Both the position numbers and the translations under genes were made by a program. Shown in pieces: positions 39,813 through 47,819 of a stretch of DNA of 64,000 nucleotides. Source of the DNA: Pseudomonas khorasanensis (GTDB lineage: Bacteria > Pseudomonadota > Gammaproteobacteria > Pseudomonadales > Pseudomonadaceae). The stretch lies in the NCBI RefSeq assembly GCF_014268505.2, contig NZ_JABWQP020000002.1:558001-622000 (forward strand). The letters are read 5' to 3'. Within the stretch, counting starts at the first letter, position 1; each line of letters begins with the position of its first letter. The notes beneath the pieces were generated by a model that searched no databases, was not told the DNA's origin, and saw nothing but the letters and a program-made list of their open reading frames with translations.

Positions 39813-40688
39813 ATGACCTGCACCGCCCTGACCGAACACCGCGCGCAACTCGGCGAAGGCCCGTTCTGGGACGCGCCGACCCAGGCGTTGTACTGGGTTG
39901 ATATCGCCGGCAAACAAGCGCTGCGCCTGATCGGCCAGAACGTGCAGATCTGGCAGATGCCTGAACATATTTCCGCTTTTATTCCCTGCGTGAGCGGCGA
40001 TGCACTGGTCACGCTGAGCAGCGGCGTCTATCGGCTGGATCTCGATTCCCCCGGCCTCGAACCACGGCTGACCCTGTTCTGTGTCGCCGACCCGCAACCG
40101 GGCAACCGTCCCAACGAAGCCCGTTGTGATGCCCAGGGCAGGTTGTGGCTCGGCACCATGCAAAACAATATTGGCGAGGCGGGCGAGGATCTGCCGATAG
40201 TGCGCCGCTCCGGTGGCCTGTTCCGCATCGATCCGGATCAGCGCGTCACGCCGCTGCTGCTCAACCTTGGGATTCCCAATACGCTTCTGTGGAGCGACGA
40301 CGCCACGACGCTGCTGTTTGGCGACAGTCTCGACAGTACGCTGCATCGCTATTTCATTCACACCGACGGCCATCTTGACGTTCCGCAGGTCTGGTACGGC
40401 CCGGACGGGCAGGGCGGACCGGATGGTTCGGCCATGGACGCCGAAGGCTACGTGTGGAATGCCCGCTGGGACGGCAGCTGCCTGTTGCGCCTGACGCCCG
40501 ACGGCAAGGTTGATCGCAGGATTGATCTGCCGGTCAGCCGTCCGACCAGTTGCGTCTTCGGTGGCGAAGACCTGAAAACCCTATACATCACCAGTGCGAA
40601 AAGCCCGCACGACCATCCACTGGACGGAGCCGTGCTGTCGATGCGTGTGGACGTTGCAGGAAAATTCTGTACGCGCTTTGCTGGTTGA
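39813..40688 (+). CDS. SMP-30/gluconolactonase family sugar lactonase
   Basis: 291-residue six-bladed propeller lactonase. Metal-site residues expected in EGPFWD (E15), RPNEARCDAQGRLWLGTM, NTLLWSDD and the DGSAMDAEGYVWNARWDG block. It would open the aldonolactone produced by the SDR dehydrogenase encoded downstream (galactono- or arabinolactone). Followed by the promoter of the next unit rather than by tight coupling. Confidence 0.9.
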   Translation: MTCTALTEHRAQLGEGPFWDAPTQALYWVDIAGKQALRLIGQNVQIWQMPEHISAFIPCVSGDALVTLSSGVYRLDLDSPGLEPRLTLFCVADPQPGNRPNEARCDAQGRLWLGTMQNNIGEAGEDLPIVRRSGGLFRIDPDQRVTPLLLNLGIPNTLLWSDDATTLLFGDSLDSTLHRYFIHTDGHLDVPQVWYGPDGQGGPDGSAMDAEGYVWNARWDGSCLLRLTPDGKVDRRIDLPVSRPTSCVFGGEDLKTLYITSAKSPHDHPLDGAVLSMRVDVAGKFCTRFAG

Positions 40689-40690
40689 AT

Positions 40691-40703
40691 CCCAAAATAT
40701 GGG
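40691..40703. promoter_or_regulatory. Operator-like palindrome upstream of the SDR unit
   Basis: CCCAAAATATGGG, near-palindromic, centred about 46 bases upstream of the -10 box. The same element (perfect palindrome CCCATAATATGGG) is placed identically before dgoK at 54141-54153. The position suits an activator. Confidence 0.7.
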
Positions 40704-40718
40704 ATGCAAAATTATATA

Positions 40719-40748
40719 TTGAGATTATTTGGCGGTCGGGTTTATAGT
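40719..40748 (+). promoter_or_regulatory. Promoter of the SDR unit
   Basis: TTGAGA (40719-40724), 18-base spacer, TATAGT (40743-40748). The blocks TTATATATTGAGATT and GGTTTATAGTC recur with the same spacing before dgoK. Confidence 0.72.
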
Positions 40749-40801
40749 CGGCTCCATCGGTAATACGCACTCACACTTAAAAGAACAAAACAGGTGAAGT
40801 G

Positions 40802-40954
40802 ATGCAGCGAATCCTTGTCGCCCGCGCAAGCGGGATCCGCGTATCGCAACGGCACATCGCCGTCAGCGACGCCTGCCTGTTTCATTCTCCCCGCCTGCAA
40901 AACCGGACATCGACGGGTGCCCGGTTTTTTTGCGCGTGCGAGCAGGGGGCCTGA
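40802..40954 (+). CDS. Possible 50-residue leader peptide
   Basis: Small frame MQRILVARASG... beginning at an ATG preceded by ACAGGTGAAGTG, exactly the start context of dgoK (ACAGGTGAAGCGATGCAG). It is basic, resembles no known protein, and a Rho-independent terminator lies within its last third. It ends two bases before the SDR ATG, so translation could couple to the SDR gene. It may be a true leader peptide or a by-product of promoter duplication. Confidence 0.35.
   Translation: MQRILVARASGIRVSQRHIAVSDACLFHSPRLQNRTSTGARFFCACEQGA
40899..40931 (+). terminator. Terminator/attenuator inside the SDR leader
   Basis: AAAACCGG (40899-40906) pairs CCGGTTTT (40921-40928), extended by CA/TG after one mismatch, followed by seven Ts. 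It stands between the promoter and the SDR gene, so transcription must read through or be antiterminated. Confidence 0.8.
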
Positions 40955-40956
40955 GC

Positions 40957-41775
40957 ATGGCTGAAGCATTGACGCTGCCTCCCGTGCCGGAACCGCCAAA
41001 GGGCGAGCGCCTGAAAAACAAGGTCGTGCTGCTGACCGGTGCTGCCCAGGGGATCGGCGAAGCCATCGTCGCCGCCTTCGCTTCGCAACAGGCAAAACTG
41101 CTTATCAGTGATATCCAGGCCGACAAGGTCGAACAGGTTGCCGCCCATTGGCGCGAGCGAGGCCATGACGTGCAGGCGCTCAAAGCCGACGTCTCGTGCC
41201 AGCAGGATTTGCAGGCCATGGCCAGACGCGCCGTGGAGTTGCATGGCCGCATCGATGTGCTGGTTAACTGCGCCGGCGTCAATGTATTCCGCGATCCGCT
41301 GCTAATGACTGAAGAAGACTGGCGCCGCTGCTTCGCCATCGATCTGGATGGCGCCTGGTACGGCTGCAAAGCCGTGCTGCCGCAAATGATCGAGCAGGGC
41401 GTTGGCAGCATCATCAACATCGCCTCGACCCATTCCAGCCACATCATTCCCGGCTGTTTCCCCTACCCGGTGGCAAAGCACGGCCTGCTCGGACTGACCC
41501 GAGCCCTTGGCATCGAATACGCCGCGAAGGGCATACGCGTCAACGCTATCGCGCCGGGCTACATCGAAACGCAACTGAACGTCGATTACTGGAACGGCTT
41601 TGCCGACCCGCACGCTGAACGTCAGCGCGCCTTCGACCTGCACCCGCCCAAACGCATTGGACAGCCGATCGAGGTGGCGATGACAGTCGTATTCCTGGCC
41701 AGCGATGAAGCGCCCTTTATCAACGCCTCGTGCATCACCATTGATGGTGGTCGCTCGGTGATGTACCACGACTGA
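40957..41775 (+). CDS. SDR family sugar dehydrogenase (arabinose/galactose 1-dehydrogenase candidate)
   Basis: 272-residue short-chain dehydrogenase. Cofactor motif TGAAQGIG (27-34), NCAG (104-107), catalytic S157, Y170 and K174, and C-terminal NASCITIDGGRSVMYHD. Context (lactonase before it, AraFGH after it) suggests oxidation of an imported aldose at C1 to the lactone, the first step of a non-phosphorylative or De Ley-Doudoroff route. The exact sugar is inference. ATG chosen at the start of MAEALTLPP, right after the leader frame. Confidence 0.85.
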   Translation: MAEALTLPPVPEPPKGERLKNKVVLLTGAAQGIGEAIVAAFASQQAKLLISDIQADKVEQVAAHWRERGHDVQALKADVSCQQDLQAMARRAVELHGRIDVLVNCAGVNVFRDPLLMTEEDWRRCFAIDLDGAWYGCKAVLPQMIEQGVGSIINIASTHSSHIIPGCFPYPVAKHGLLGLTRALGIEYAAKGIRVNAIAPGYIETQLNVDYWNGFADPHAERQRAFDLHPPKRIGQPIEVAMTVVFLASDEAPFINASCITIDGGRSVMYHD

Positions 41776-41805
41776 ATAAAACGGATTTTACGCGCTGAAC
41801 TACGC

Positions 41806-41833
41806 TTGAAATCCAATCATCATACGATATGAC
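41806..41833 (+). promoter_or_regulatory. Promoter and GntR operator of araFGH
   Basis: TTGAAA (41806-41811) and TATGAC (41828-41833), 16-base spacing. AATCATCATACGA (41815-41827) fills the spacer and reaches the -10 box, and is repeated in inverted form before the GntR gene. A repressor bound here would block polymerase. Confidence 0.6.
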
Positions 41834-41878
41834 TATTTTAACCAGCTTGACCGAAATGTTTGTTATGCCACTCAACCG

Positions 41879-42008
41879 GTGGCGAGGGAGCTTGCTCCCG
41901 CTGGGCTGCGAAGCAGCCCCAACTCGGCGAATGCAGTCTTTCAGTAACACCGCAAACGCCGGATTTACGACTGCTGCGCAGCCGAGCGGGAGCAAGCTCC
42001 CTCGCCAC
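41879..42008. repeat. REP doublet of a second family in the araF leader
   Basis: GTGGCGAGGGAGCTTGCTCC (start) and its inverted copy (24-base arms) enclose 82 bases. It lies between the putative promoter and araF, so it would be in the mRNA leader, 47 bases before the ATG. Confidence 0.92.
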
Positions 42009-42055
42009 ACACGCTTTTCAAACCTTGCTCAAAAAAAATAACAAGGAGTCATCTG

Positions 42056-43060
42056 ATGAAACGTCGTTTCGGGATTCGCACCCTGTGCAGCACTGCCCTG
42101 GCGGTTACTGCGTTCAGCCTGAGCAGTGCGCTGCTCGCCGCCGACGCGGTGAAGATCGGTTTTCTGGTCAAACAGGCCGAAGAGCCCTGGTTCCAGACCG
42201 AATGGGCTTTTGCCGAGAAAGCTGCCAAGGACAGAGGCTTTGAACTGATCAAGATCGCCGTGCCGGATGGAGAGAAAACCCTCTCGGCCATCGACAGCCT
42301 CGCCGCGAACGGCGCCAAGGGCTTCGTGATCTGCCCGCCTGACGTGTCCCTCGGCCCGGCCATCATGGCCAAAGCCAAACTCAATGACCTTAAAGTGATT
42401 GCCGTGGACGACCGTTTTGTCGACGCCAGCGGCAAGTTCATGGAAGACGTGCCGTACCTGGGCATGGCCGCGTTCGAAGTCGGACAGAAGCAGGGCGCGG
42501 CGATGGCCGCCGAAGCGAAAAAGCGTAACTGGGACTGGAAAGACACTTACGCGGTGGTCAACACCTACAACGAACTCGACACCGGCAAGAAGCGCACCGA
42601 CGGTTCGGTTGATGCCCTGAAGAAGGCCGGGATGCCGGAAGACCATATCCTCTTCGCCGCGCTGAAAACCCTCGACGTACCGGGCAGCATGGACGCTACC
42701 AACTCGGCGCTGGTGAAACTGCCAGGCGCCGCGAAAAACCTGATCATCGGCGGCATGAACGACAACACCGTGCTCGGCGGCGTGCGCGCCACCGAAGCGG
42801 CCGGGTTCAAGGCGGCCAATGTGATCGGCATCGGCATCAATGGCACCGACGCCATCGGCGAGCTGAAAAAGCCTAATAGCGGTTTCTTCGGTTCGATGCT
42901 GCCTAGCCCGCACATCGAAGGCTACAAAACCGCCGAGATGATGTACGAGTGGATCACCACCGGCAAAGAGCCGCCGAAATACACCGCCATGGACGACGTC
43001 ACCCTGATCACCCGCGAAAACTTCAAGCAAGAGCTGGAAAAAATCGGCTTGTGGAACTGA
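42056..43060 (+). CDS. araF: L-arabinose ABC transporter substrate-binding protein AraF
   Basis: Periplasmic sugar-binding protein, 334 residues. Sec signal peptide about 1-29 (LSSALLAADA), then VKIGFLVKQAEEPWFQTEWAF read as in E. coli AraF, with KVIAVDDRFV, GGMNDNTVLGGVRATE and FGSMLPSPHIEGYK conserved. E. coli AraF binds both L-arabinose and D-galactose. AACAAGGAG precedes the ATG. Confidence 0.93.
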   Translation: MKRRFGIRTLCSTALAVTAFSLSSALLAADAVKIGFLVKQAEEPWFQTEWAFAEKAAKDRGFELIKIAVPDGEKTLSAIDSLAANGAKGFVICPPDVSLGPAIMAKAKLNDLKVIAVDDRFVDASGKFMEDVPYLGMAAFEVGQKQGAAMAAEAKKRNWDWKDTYAVVNTYNELDTGKKRTDGSVDALKKAGMPEDHILFAALKTLDVPGSMDATNSALVKLPGAAKNLIIGGMNDNTVLGGVRATEAAGFKAANVIGIGINGTDAIGELKKPNSGFFGSMLPSPHIEGYKTAEMMYEWITTGKEPPKYTAMDDVTLITRENFKQELEKIGLWN

Positions 43061-43067
43061 GGCAGCG

Positions 43068-43093
43068 ACGGCCCGGGCAGCCGGGCCGTTTTT
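43068..43093 (+). terminator. Terminator-like hairpin between araF and araG
   Basis: Nine-base GC stem ACGGCCCGG/CCGGGCCGT, GCAG loop, five Ts. An intra-operon attenuator that would make binding protein mRNA more abundant than the rest. Confidence 0.9.
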
Positions 43094-43113
43094 CGGTGTG
43101 AAGAGGTGGCTTT

Positions 43114-44661
43114 ATGCACGCGCAACTACAGACACAAACACAACACAGCACTCGGGGCAGCCTGCGCTTTAACGGGATCGGCAAGACCTTTCCCGGCGTA
43201 AAAGCGCTCGACGGCATCAGCTTCGTTGCCCATCCCGGCCAGGTTCATGCCTTGATGGGTGAGAACGGCGCGGGTAAGTCGACCCTGCTGAAAATTCTCG
43301 GTGGTGCCTACATCCCGAGCAGCGGCGAACTGCAGATCGGCGAACAGACGATGGCTTTCAAGTCCACCGCCGACAGCATCGGCAGTGGCGTGGCGGTGAT
43401 TCACCAGGAACTGCATCTGGTGCCGGAAATGACCGTGGCCGAGAACCTGTTCCTTGGGCATTTGCCGGCCAGTTTCGGTTTGATCAATCGCAGTGAACTG
43501 CGTCACAAAGCCTTGAATTGCCTCAAAGGCCTGGCCGACGAAATCGATCCGCAGACCAAGGTCGGGCGGCTGTCGCTGGGCCAGCGGCAACTCGTGGAAA
43601 TCGCCAAAGCCCTGTCGCGCGGCGCCCATGTCATCGCCTTCGACGAACCGACCAGCAGTTTGTCGGCGCGCGAAATCGACCGGTTGATGGCGATCATCAG
43701 CCGCTTGCGCGACGAGGGGAAAGTGGTGCTCTACGTTTCCCATCGCATGGAAGAAGTGTTCCGCATCTGCGACGCCGTGACCGTGTTCAAGGATGGTCGC
43801 TACGTGCGCACGTTCGAGGACATGAGCCAGTTGACCCATGATCAACTGGTGACCTGCATGGTCGGTCGCGACATTCAGGACATCTACGATTACCGCCATC
43901 GTCCACGCGGCGCCGTGGCGTTGAAGGTCGACGGCTTGCTCGGCCCCGGCCTGCGCGAGCCGATCAGTTTCGAAGCGCACAAGGGCGAGATCCTTGGCCT
44001 GTTCGGGCTGGTCGGGGCTGGGCGCACCGAGCTGTTTCGCCTGCTCAGTGGTCTTGAGCGCAACACCGCCGGCCGTCTCGAGCTACGTGGGCATGAATTG
44101 AAACTGCGTTCGCCGCGTGACGCCATCGCCGCCGGCATTCTGCTGTGCCCGGAAGACCGCAAGAAGGAAGGCATCATCCCGCTCGCCAGCGTTGCCGAGA
44201 ACATCAACATCAGTGCTCGCGGTGCGCATTCCGGCCTCGGCTGCCTGATTCGCGGTCTGTGGGAAAAGGGCAACGCCGAGAAGCAGATCAAGGCGCTGAA
44301 AGTGAAAACCCCGCACGCCGGGCAGCAGATCAAATTCCTTTCCGGCGGCAACCAGCAGAAGGCCATTCTCGGCCGCTGGCTGTCGATGCCGATGAAGGTG
44401 CTGCTGCTCGACGAACCGACCCGTGGCATCGACATCGGCGCCAAGGCCGAGATCTACCAGATCATCCATAACCTGGCCGCTGACGGCATTTCGGTGATCG
44501 TGGTGTCCAGCGACCTGATGGAAGTGATGGGTATTTCCGATCGCATCCTGGTGCTGTGCGAAGGCGCCCTGCGCGGCGAAGTCAGCCGCGACCAGGCCAA
44601 TGAATCCAACCTGCTGCAACTGGCTTTGCCACGCCACCGCGCTGACGGCGTGGCGAACTGA
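43114..44661 (+). CDS. araG: Arabinose ABC transporter ATP-binding protein AraG
   Basis: 515-residue duplicated ABC ATPase of monosaccharide importers. First domain: GENGAGKST, LSLGQRQ signature, AFDEPTSSL. Second domain: degenerate Walker A GLVGAGRTEL, signature LSGGNQQ, LLDEPTRGID. AAGAGGTGG precedes the ATG. Confidence 0.96.
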   Translation: MHAQLQTQTQHSTRGSLRFNGIGKTFPGVKALDGISFVAHPGQVHALMGENGAGKSTLLKILGGAYIPSSGELQIGEQTMAFKSTADSIGSGVAVIHQELHLVPEMTVAENLFLGHLPASFGLINRSELRHKALNCLKGLADEIDPQTKVGRLSLGQRQLVEIAKALSRGAHVIAFDEPTSSLSAREIDRLMAIISRLRDEGKVVLYVSHRMEEVFRICDAVTVFKDGRYVRTFEDMSQLTHDQLVTCMVGRDIQDIYDYRHRPRGAVALKVDGLLGPGLREPISFEAHKGEILGLFGLVGAGRTELFRLLSGLERNTAGRLELRGHELKLRSPRDAIAAGILLCPEDRKKEGIIPLASVAENINISARGAHSGLGCLIRGLWEKGNAEKQIKALKVKTPHAGQQIKFLSGGNQQKAILGRWLSMPMKVLLLDEPTRGIDIGAKAEIYQIIHNLAADGISVIVVSSDLMEVMGISDRILVLCEGALRGEVSRDQANESNLLQLALPRHRADGVAN

Positions 44662-44670
44662 GAGGTAACT

Positions 44671-45642
44671 ATGATGACAACCCAAAACGAAACCCTGCCG
44701 ACCGAGCGCAAACCGCTGGATATGCGTCGCTTCCTTGATGACTGGGTCATGTTGCTGGCGGCGGTCGGCATCTTCGTGGCCTGTACGCTGCTGATCGACA
44801 ACTTCCTCTCGCCGCTGAACATGCGTGGCCTCGGGCTGGCGATTTCCACCACCGGCATCGCCGCCTGCACCATGTTGTATTGCCTGGCGTCCGGGCACTT
44901 CGACCTTTCGGTCGGCTCGGTGATCGCCTGTGCCGGCGTGGTCGCAGCCGTAGTAATGCGTGACACCGACAGCGTGTTCCTTGGCGTCAGCGCAGCGTTG
45001 GTGATGGGCCTGATTGTCGGGCTGATCAACGGCATTGTGATTGCCAAACTGCGTGTCAATGCGTTGATCACCACGCTGGCGACCATGCAGATCGTTCGCG
45101 GTCTGGCGTACATTTTTGCCAACGGCAAAGCGGTCGGCGTGTCGCAGGAATCGTTCTTCGTGTTCGGCAACGGCCAGCTTTTTGGTGTGCCGGTGCCCAT
45201 CCTGATCACGATTGTCTGCTTCCTGTTTTTCGGCTGGCTGCTGAATTACACCACTTACGGGCGCAACACCATGGCCATCGGCGGCAACCAGGAAGCGGCG
45301 CTGCTGGCAGGTGTGAACGTTGACCGAACCAAAATCATCATCTTCGCCGTGCACGGTGTGATCGGCGCACTGGCCGGGGTGATTCTGGCATCGCGCATGA
45401 CCTCCGGGCAGCCGATGATTGGCCAGGGTTTCGAGCTGACGGTGATTTCTGCCTGCGTATTGGGCGGCGTATCGCTGAGTGGCGGGATTGGCATGATCCG
45501 GCACGTGATTGCCGGTGTGCTGATTCTGGCGATCATCGAGAACGCGATGAACCTGAAGAACATTGATACCTTTTATCAGTACGTGATTCGGGGTTCGATT
45601 TTGTTGCTGGCAGTCGTCATCGACCGCCTGAAACAACGCTGA
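44671..45642 (+). CDS. araH: Arabinose ABC transporter permease AraH
   Basis: 323-residue permease of the AraH/RbsC family with about eight to ten hydrophobic helices; contains GHFDLSVGSVIACAG and TYGRNTMAIGGNQEAA loops of the family. AGAGG before ATGATG; the first ATG is given. Followed directly by a composite repeat. Confidence 0.95.
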   Translation: MMTTQNETLPTERKPLDMRRFLDDWVMLLAAVGIFVACTLLIDNFLSPLNMRGLGLAISTTGIAACTMLYCLASGHFDLSVGSVIACAGVVAAVVMRDTDSVFLGVSAALVMGLIVGLINGIVIAKLRVNALITTLATMQIVRGLAYIFANGKAVGVSQESFFVFGNGQLFGVPVPILITIVCFLFFGWLLNYTTYGRNTMAIGGNQEAALLAGVNVDRTKIIIFAVHGVIGALAGVILASRMTSGQPMIGQGFELTVISACVLGGVSLSGGIGMIRHVIAGVLILAIIENAMNLKNIDTFYQYVIRGSILLLAVVIDRLKQR

Positions 45643-45645
45643 ATC

Positions 45646-45834
45646 AAAAGCCCCTCACCCCAGCCCTCTCCCAAAGGGAGAGGGAGCAGACCGAGGTGTC
45701 TTGCGTTCTCGATCGTCCTGGAGGACTGGGTCGATTGTGGATTCGGCAAAGCATCTTCAGGTCGATCAATTTCCTGAGCATCCCCCATTCAGTTCCCTCT
45801 CCCTCTGGGAGAGGGCTAGGGTGAGGGTGCTTTT
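45646..45834. repeat. Composite repeat, CCCTCTCCC/GGGAGAGGG type, copy 2
   Basis: Begins AAAAGCCCCTCACCCCAGCC three bases after araH and ends GGGTGAGGGTGCTTTT, with CCCTCTCCCAAAGGGAGAGG and CTCCCTCTGGGAGAGGGC palindromes. Related to the element at 17492-17665 including an inner GACCGAG-TGT start. The rest of the 267-base gap is short and empty. Confidence 0.88.
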
Positions 45835-45909
45835 GATCTTTCCGGCCTTCTGTCCGAACCCCCAAATAATCCTTGCCCGCCGCCTGCCGTTTCGGTTATC
45901 AATTTGTAC

Positions 45910-46623
45910 ATGATTAGACAGGTACGATTCGACAAGAAACAAAGGGTGGTCGACGAGCTCGTCCGGCGCATCGAGAGCGGCCTCATGGAGGACGGCTTTT
46001 TATTGCCCGGCGAGCATCAGTTGGCTCAAGAATTCCAGGTCAGCCGTGGCACGCTGCGTGAAGCGCTGGCCGAACTGAAGCGGCGTAATTACATCGCCAC
46101 GCAAAGTGGAGTCGGTTCCATCGTCACCTTCGACGGCGTCGCCCTCGATCAGCGTAACGGCTGGGCGCAGGCGCTGGCCGACAGCGGGGCGCTGATCAAT
46201 ACCGAAGTGTTGCGTCTGGAAGCCGTGACTCGGCCCGATTTGCTGGTGCGTTTCGGCACCGATCAATTCATCACCCTCGACCGTCGCCGACGCGCCACCG
46301 ACGGGACGCTGGTATCACTCGAACGTGCATTGATGCCGGCCAGCGGCGGTCTGGAAAGCCTGCCGCGCGTCGGTCTGATCGACAACTCCCTGTCCATTAC
46401 CCTGGCCGCCTACGGCTACATCGGCGAGCGCGGCGATCAATGGATCGGTGCCGAACCGCTGAATGCCGAAGACGCCGAACTGCTCGGTCGCCCGGCCGGC
46501 ACGGTGTTTCTCAAAGCCCTGCGCACAACCTACGACCGGCAGAATCGCTTCATGGAACAGGTCGAAAGTTTGCTCGACCCGGTGCACTTTCGTTTGCACC
46601 TGCAATTTGGAGAATCGAAATGA
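45910..46623 (+). CDS. GntR family regulator with UTRA-like domain
   Basis: 237-residue regulator: N-terminal winged helix (about 8-72, RVVDELVRRIESG, LAQEFQVSRGTLREALAELKRR) and a C-terminal ligand-binding domain of HutC/UTRA type (about 90-235). No clear Shine-Dalgarno before the ATG, possibly leaderless; a TTG six bases earlier is an alternative. Its stop overlaps the ADP-ribosylglycohydrolase start, so it is the local regulator of that set. Confidence 0.88.
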   Translation: MIRQVRFDKKQRVVDELVRRIESGLMEDGFLLPGEHQLAQEFQVSRGTLREALAELKRRNYIATQSGVGSIVTFDGVALDQRNGWAQALADSGALINTEVLRLEAVTRPDLLVRFGTDQFITLDRRRRATDGTLVSLERALMPASGGLESLPRVGLIDNSLSITLAAYGYIGERGDQWIGAEPLNAEDAELLGRPAGTVFLKALRTTYDRQNRFMEQVESLLDPVHFRLHLQFGESK

Positions 46624-47618
46624 CCGCGCTCAACCGTGCACTTGGCGCTTTCTATGGTCTGGCGCTGGGTGATGCGCTGGGCATGCCGACGCAGTCGCTC
46701 GATCGCCAGACGATCAAGGCCCGTTTTGGCAAAATCACCGACCTGCAGGACGCCGGCCCGCTGCAACCGATCGCGGCGAACATGCCCAAGGGCTCGATCA
46801 CCGACGATACCGAACAGGCGATTCTGGTCGGCCAATTGCTGGTTGAGGGCAAGGGCCAGATCGAACCGGCGATCCTCGCTCAGCGTTTGATCGAATGGGA
46901 AGCCCAGATGCAGGCCAAGGGCTCGCAGGACTTGCTTGGCCCCTCGACCAAACGCGCCATTGAAATGATCCTCGCCGGGCACTCGCCCGAAGAAGCCGGG
47001 CGCTATGGCACCACCAACGGCGCGGCGATGCGCATCGCGCCGGTAGGGATCGCCGCGAATGTCGTCGATGCCGAACGCTTTATCGCGGCAGTGGTGCAGG
47101 CCTGTCAGGTGACGCACAACACCACGCTGGGGATTTCCAGCGCGGCGGCGGTGGCGGCGGTGGTGTCCGCGGGCATCAACGGCGTTGATCTGGGCGAGGC
47201 GCTGAACCTCGGCCAGCAGATTGCACTTCAAGCCGAGGCCCACGGGCATTGGGTGGCCGGTGGGCGCATGGCCTCACGCATCAGTTGGGCGCGCAGCATC
47301 AGCGTCGACAGCGACAAGGCGCTGCTGGCGGATGTGCTCTATGACGTGATCGGTACTTCGGTGGCGTCGCAGGAATCGGTGGTGGTCTCGTTTGCTCTCG
47401 CGCAGCAGGTAGCGATTGGTGAAATGAGCGCATTCGAAGCGCTGTGCATGGCGGCAAGTCTAGGGGGCGACACGGATACCATCGCGGCGATTCTGGGCGC
47501 GATGCTCGGCGCTTGCCTGGGGCTTGAGTGTTGGCCTGTGCCAATGGTCGAGACGGTGAAAGCTGTTAATCAACTGCAGCTTGAGCCTTTGGTGCAGGGG
47601 CTGTTGGCCTTGCGTTGA
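46620..47618 (+). CDS. ADP-ribosylglycohydrolase family protein (YegU-like)
   Basis: 332-residue protein of the DraG/ARH fold, which hydrolyses N-glycosidic bonds of ADP-ribosyl or nucleoside-like compounds. Metal-site motifs are intact: SITDDTEQ (T61, D62, D63) and SLGGDTDTIAAILGAMLGA with D284 and D286. Start overlaps the GntR stop (ATGA). Placed with a permease and a sugar kinase, it more likely acts on an imported small glycoside than on modified proteins; this is inference. Confidence 0.88.
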   Translation: MTALNRALGAFYGLALGDALGMPTQSLDRQTIKARFGKITDLQDAGPLQPIAANMPKGSITDDTEQAILVGQLLVEGKGQIEPAILAQRLIEWEAQMQAKGSQDLLGPSTKRAIEMILAGHSPEEAGRYGTTNGAAMRIAPVGIAANVVDAERFIAAVVQACQVTHNTTLGISSAAAVAAVVSAGINGVDLGEALNLGQQIALQAEAHGHWVAGGRMASRISWARSISVDSDKALLADVLYDVIGTSVASQESVVVSFALAQQVAIGEMSAFEALCMAASLGGDTDTIAAILGAMLGACLGLECWPVPMVETVKAVNQLQLEPLVQGLLALR

Positions 47619-47630
47619 CTGGCTGGCCTC

Positions 47631-47695
47631 TTCGCGAGCAGGCTCGCTCCCACAAAGAAATGCATTCCGATTGTGGGAGCGAGCCTGCTCGAGAA
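47631..47695. repeat. REP doublet (class I, 19-base centre)
   Basis: Two inverted 23-base REPs, CCCAC ends inward; right copy has CTCGAGAA instead of CTCGCGAA. Sits between the glycohydrolase and permease genes, inside the putative operon. Confidence 0.94.
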
Positions 47696-47819
47696 AGGGG
47701 GGCGCATTTCTAAAGAATTCACAAAGCAATGGATCGCACAGACAGGCCTCGGAAGGCCGGTTGTCTTGTCGTTTTGCATCATTGCCACAACCACAAAAAA
47801 GGCAAACAGGAGCACGTTC

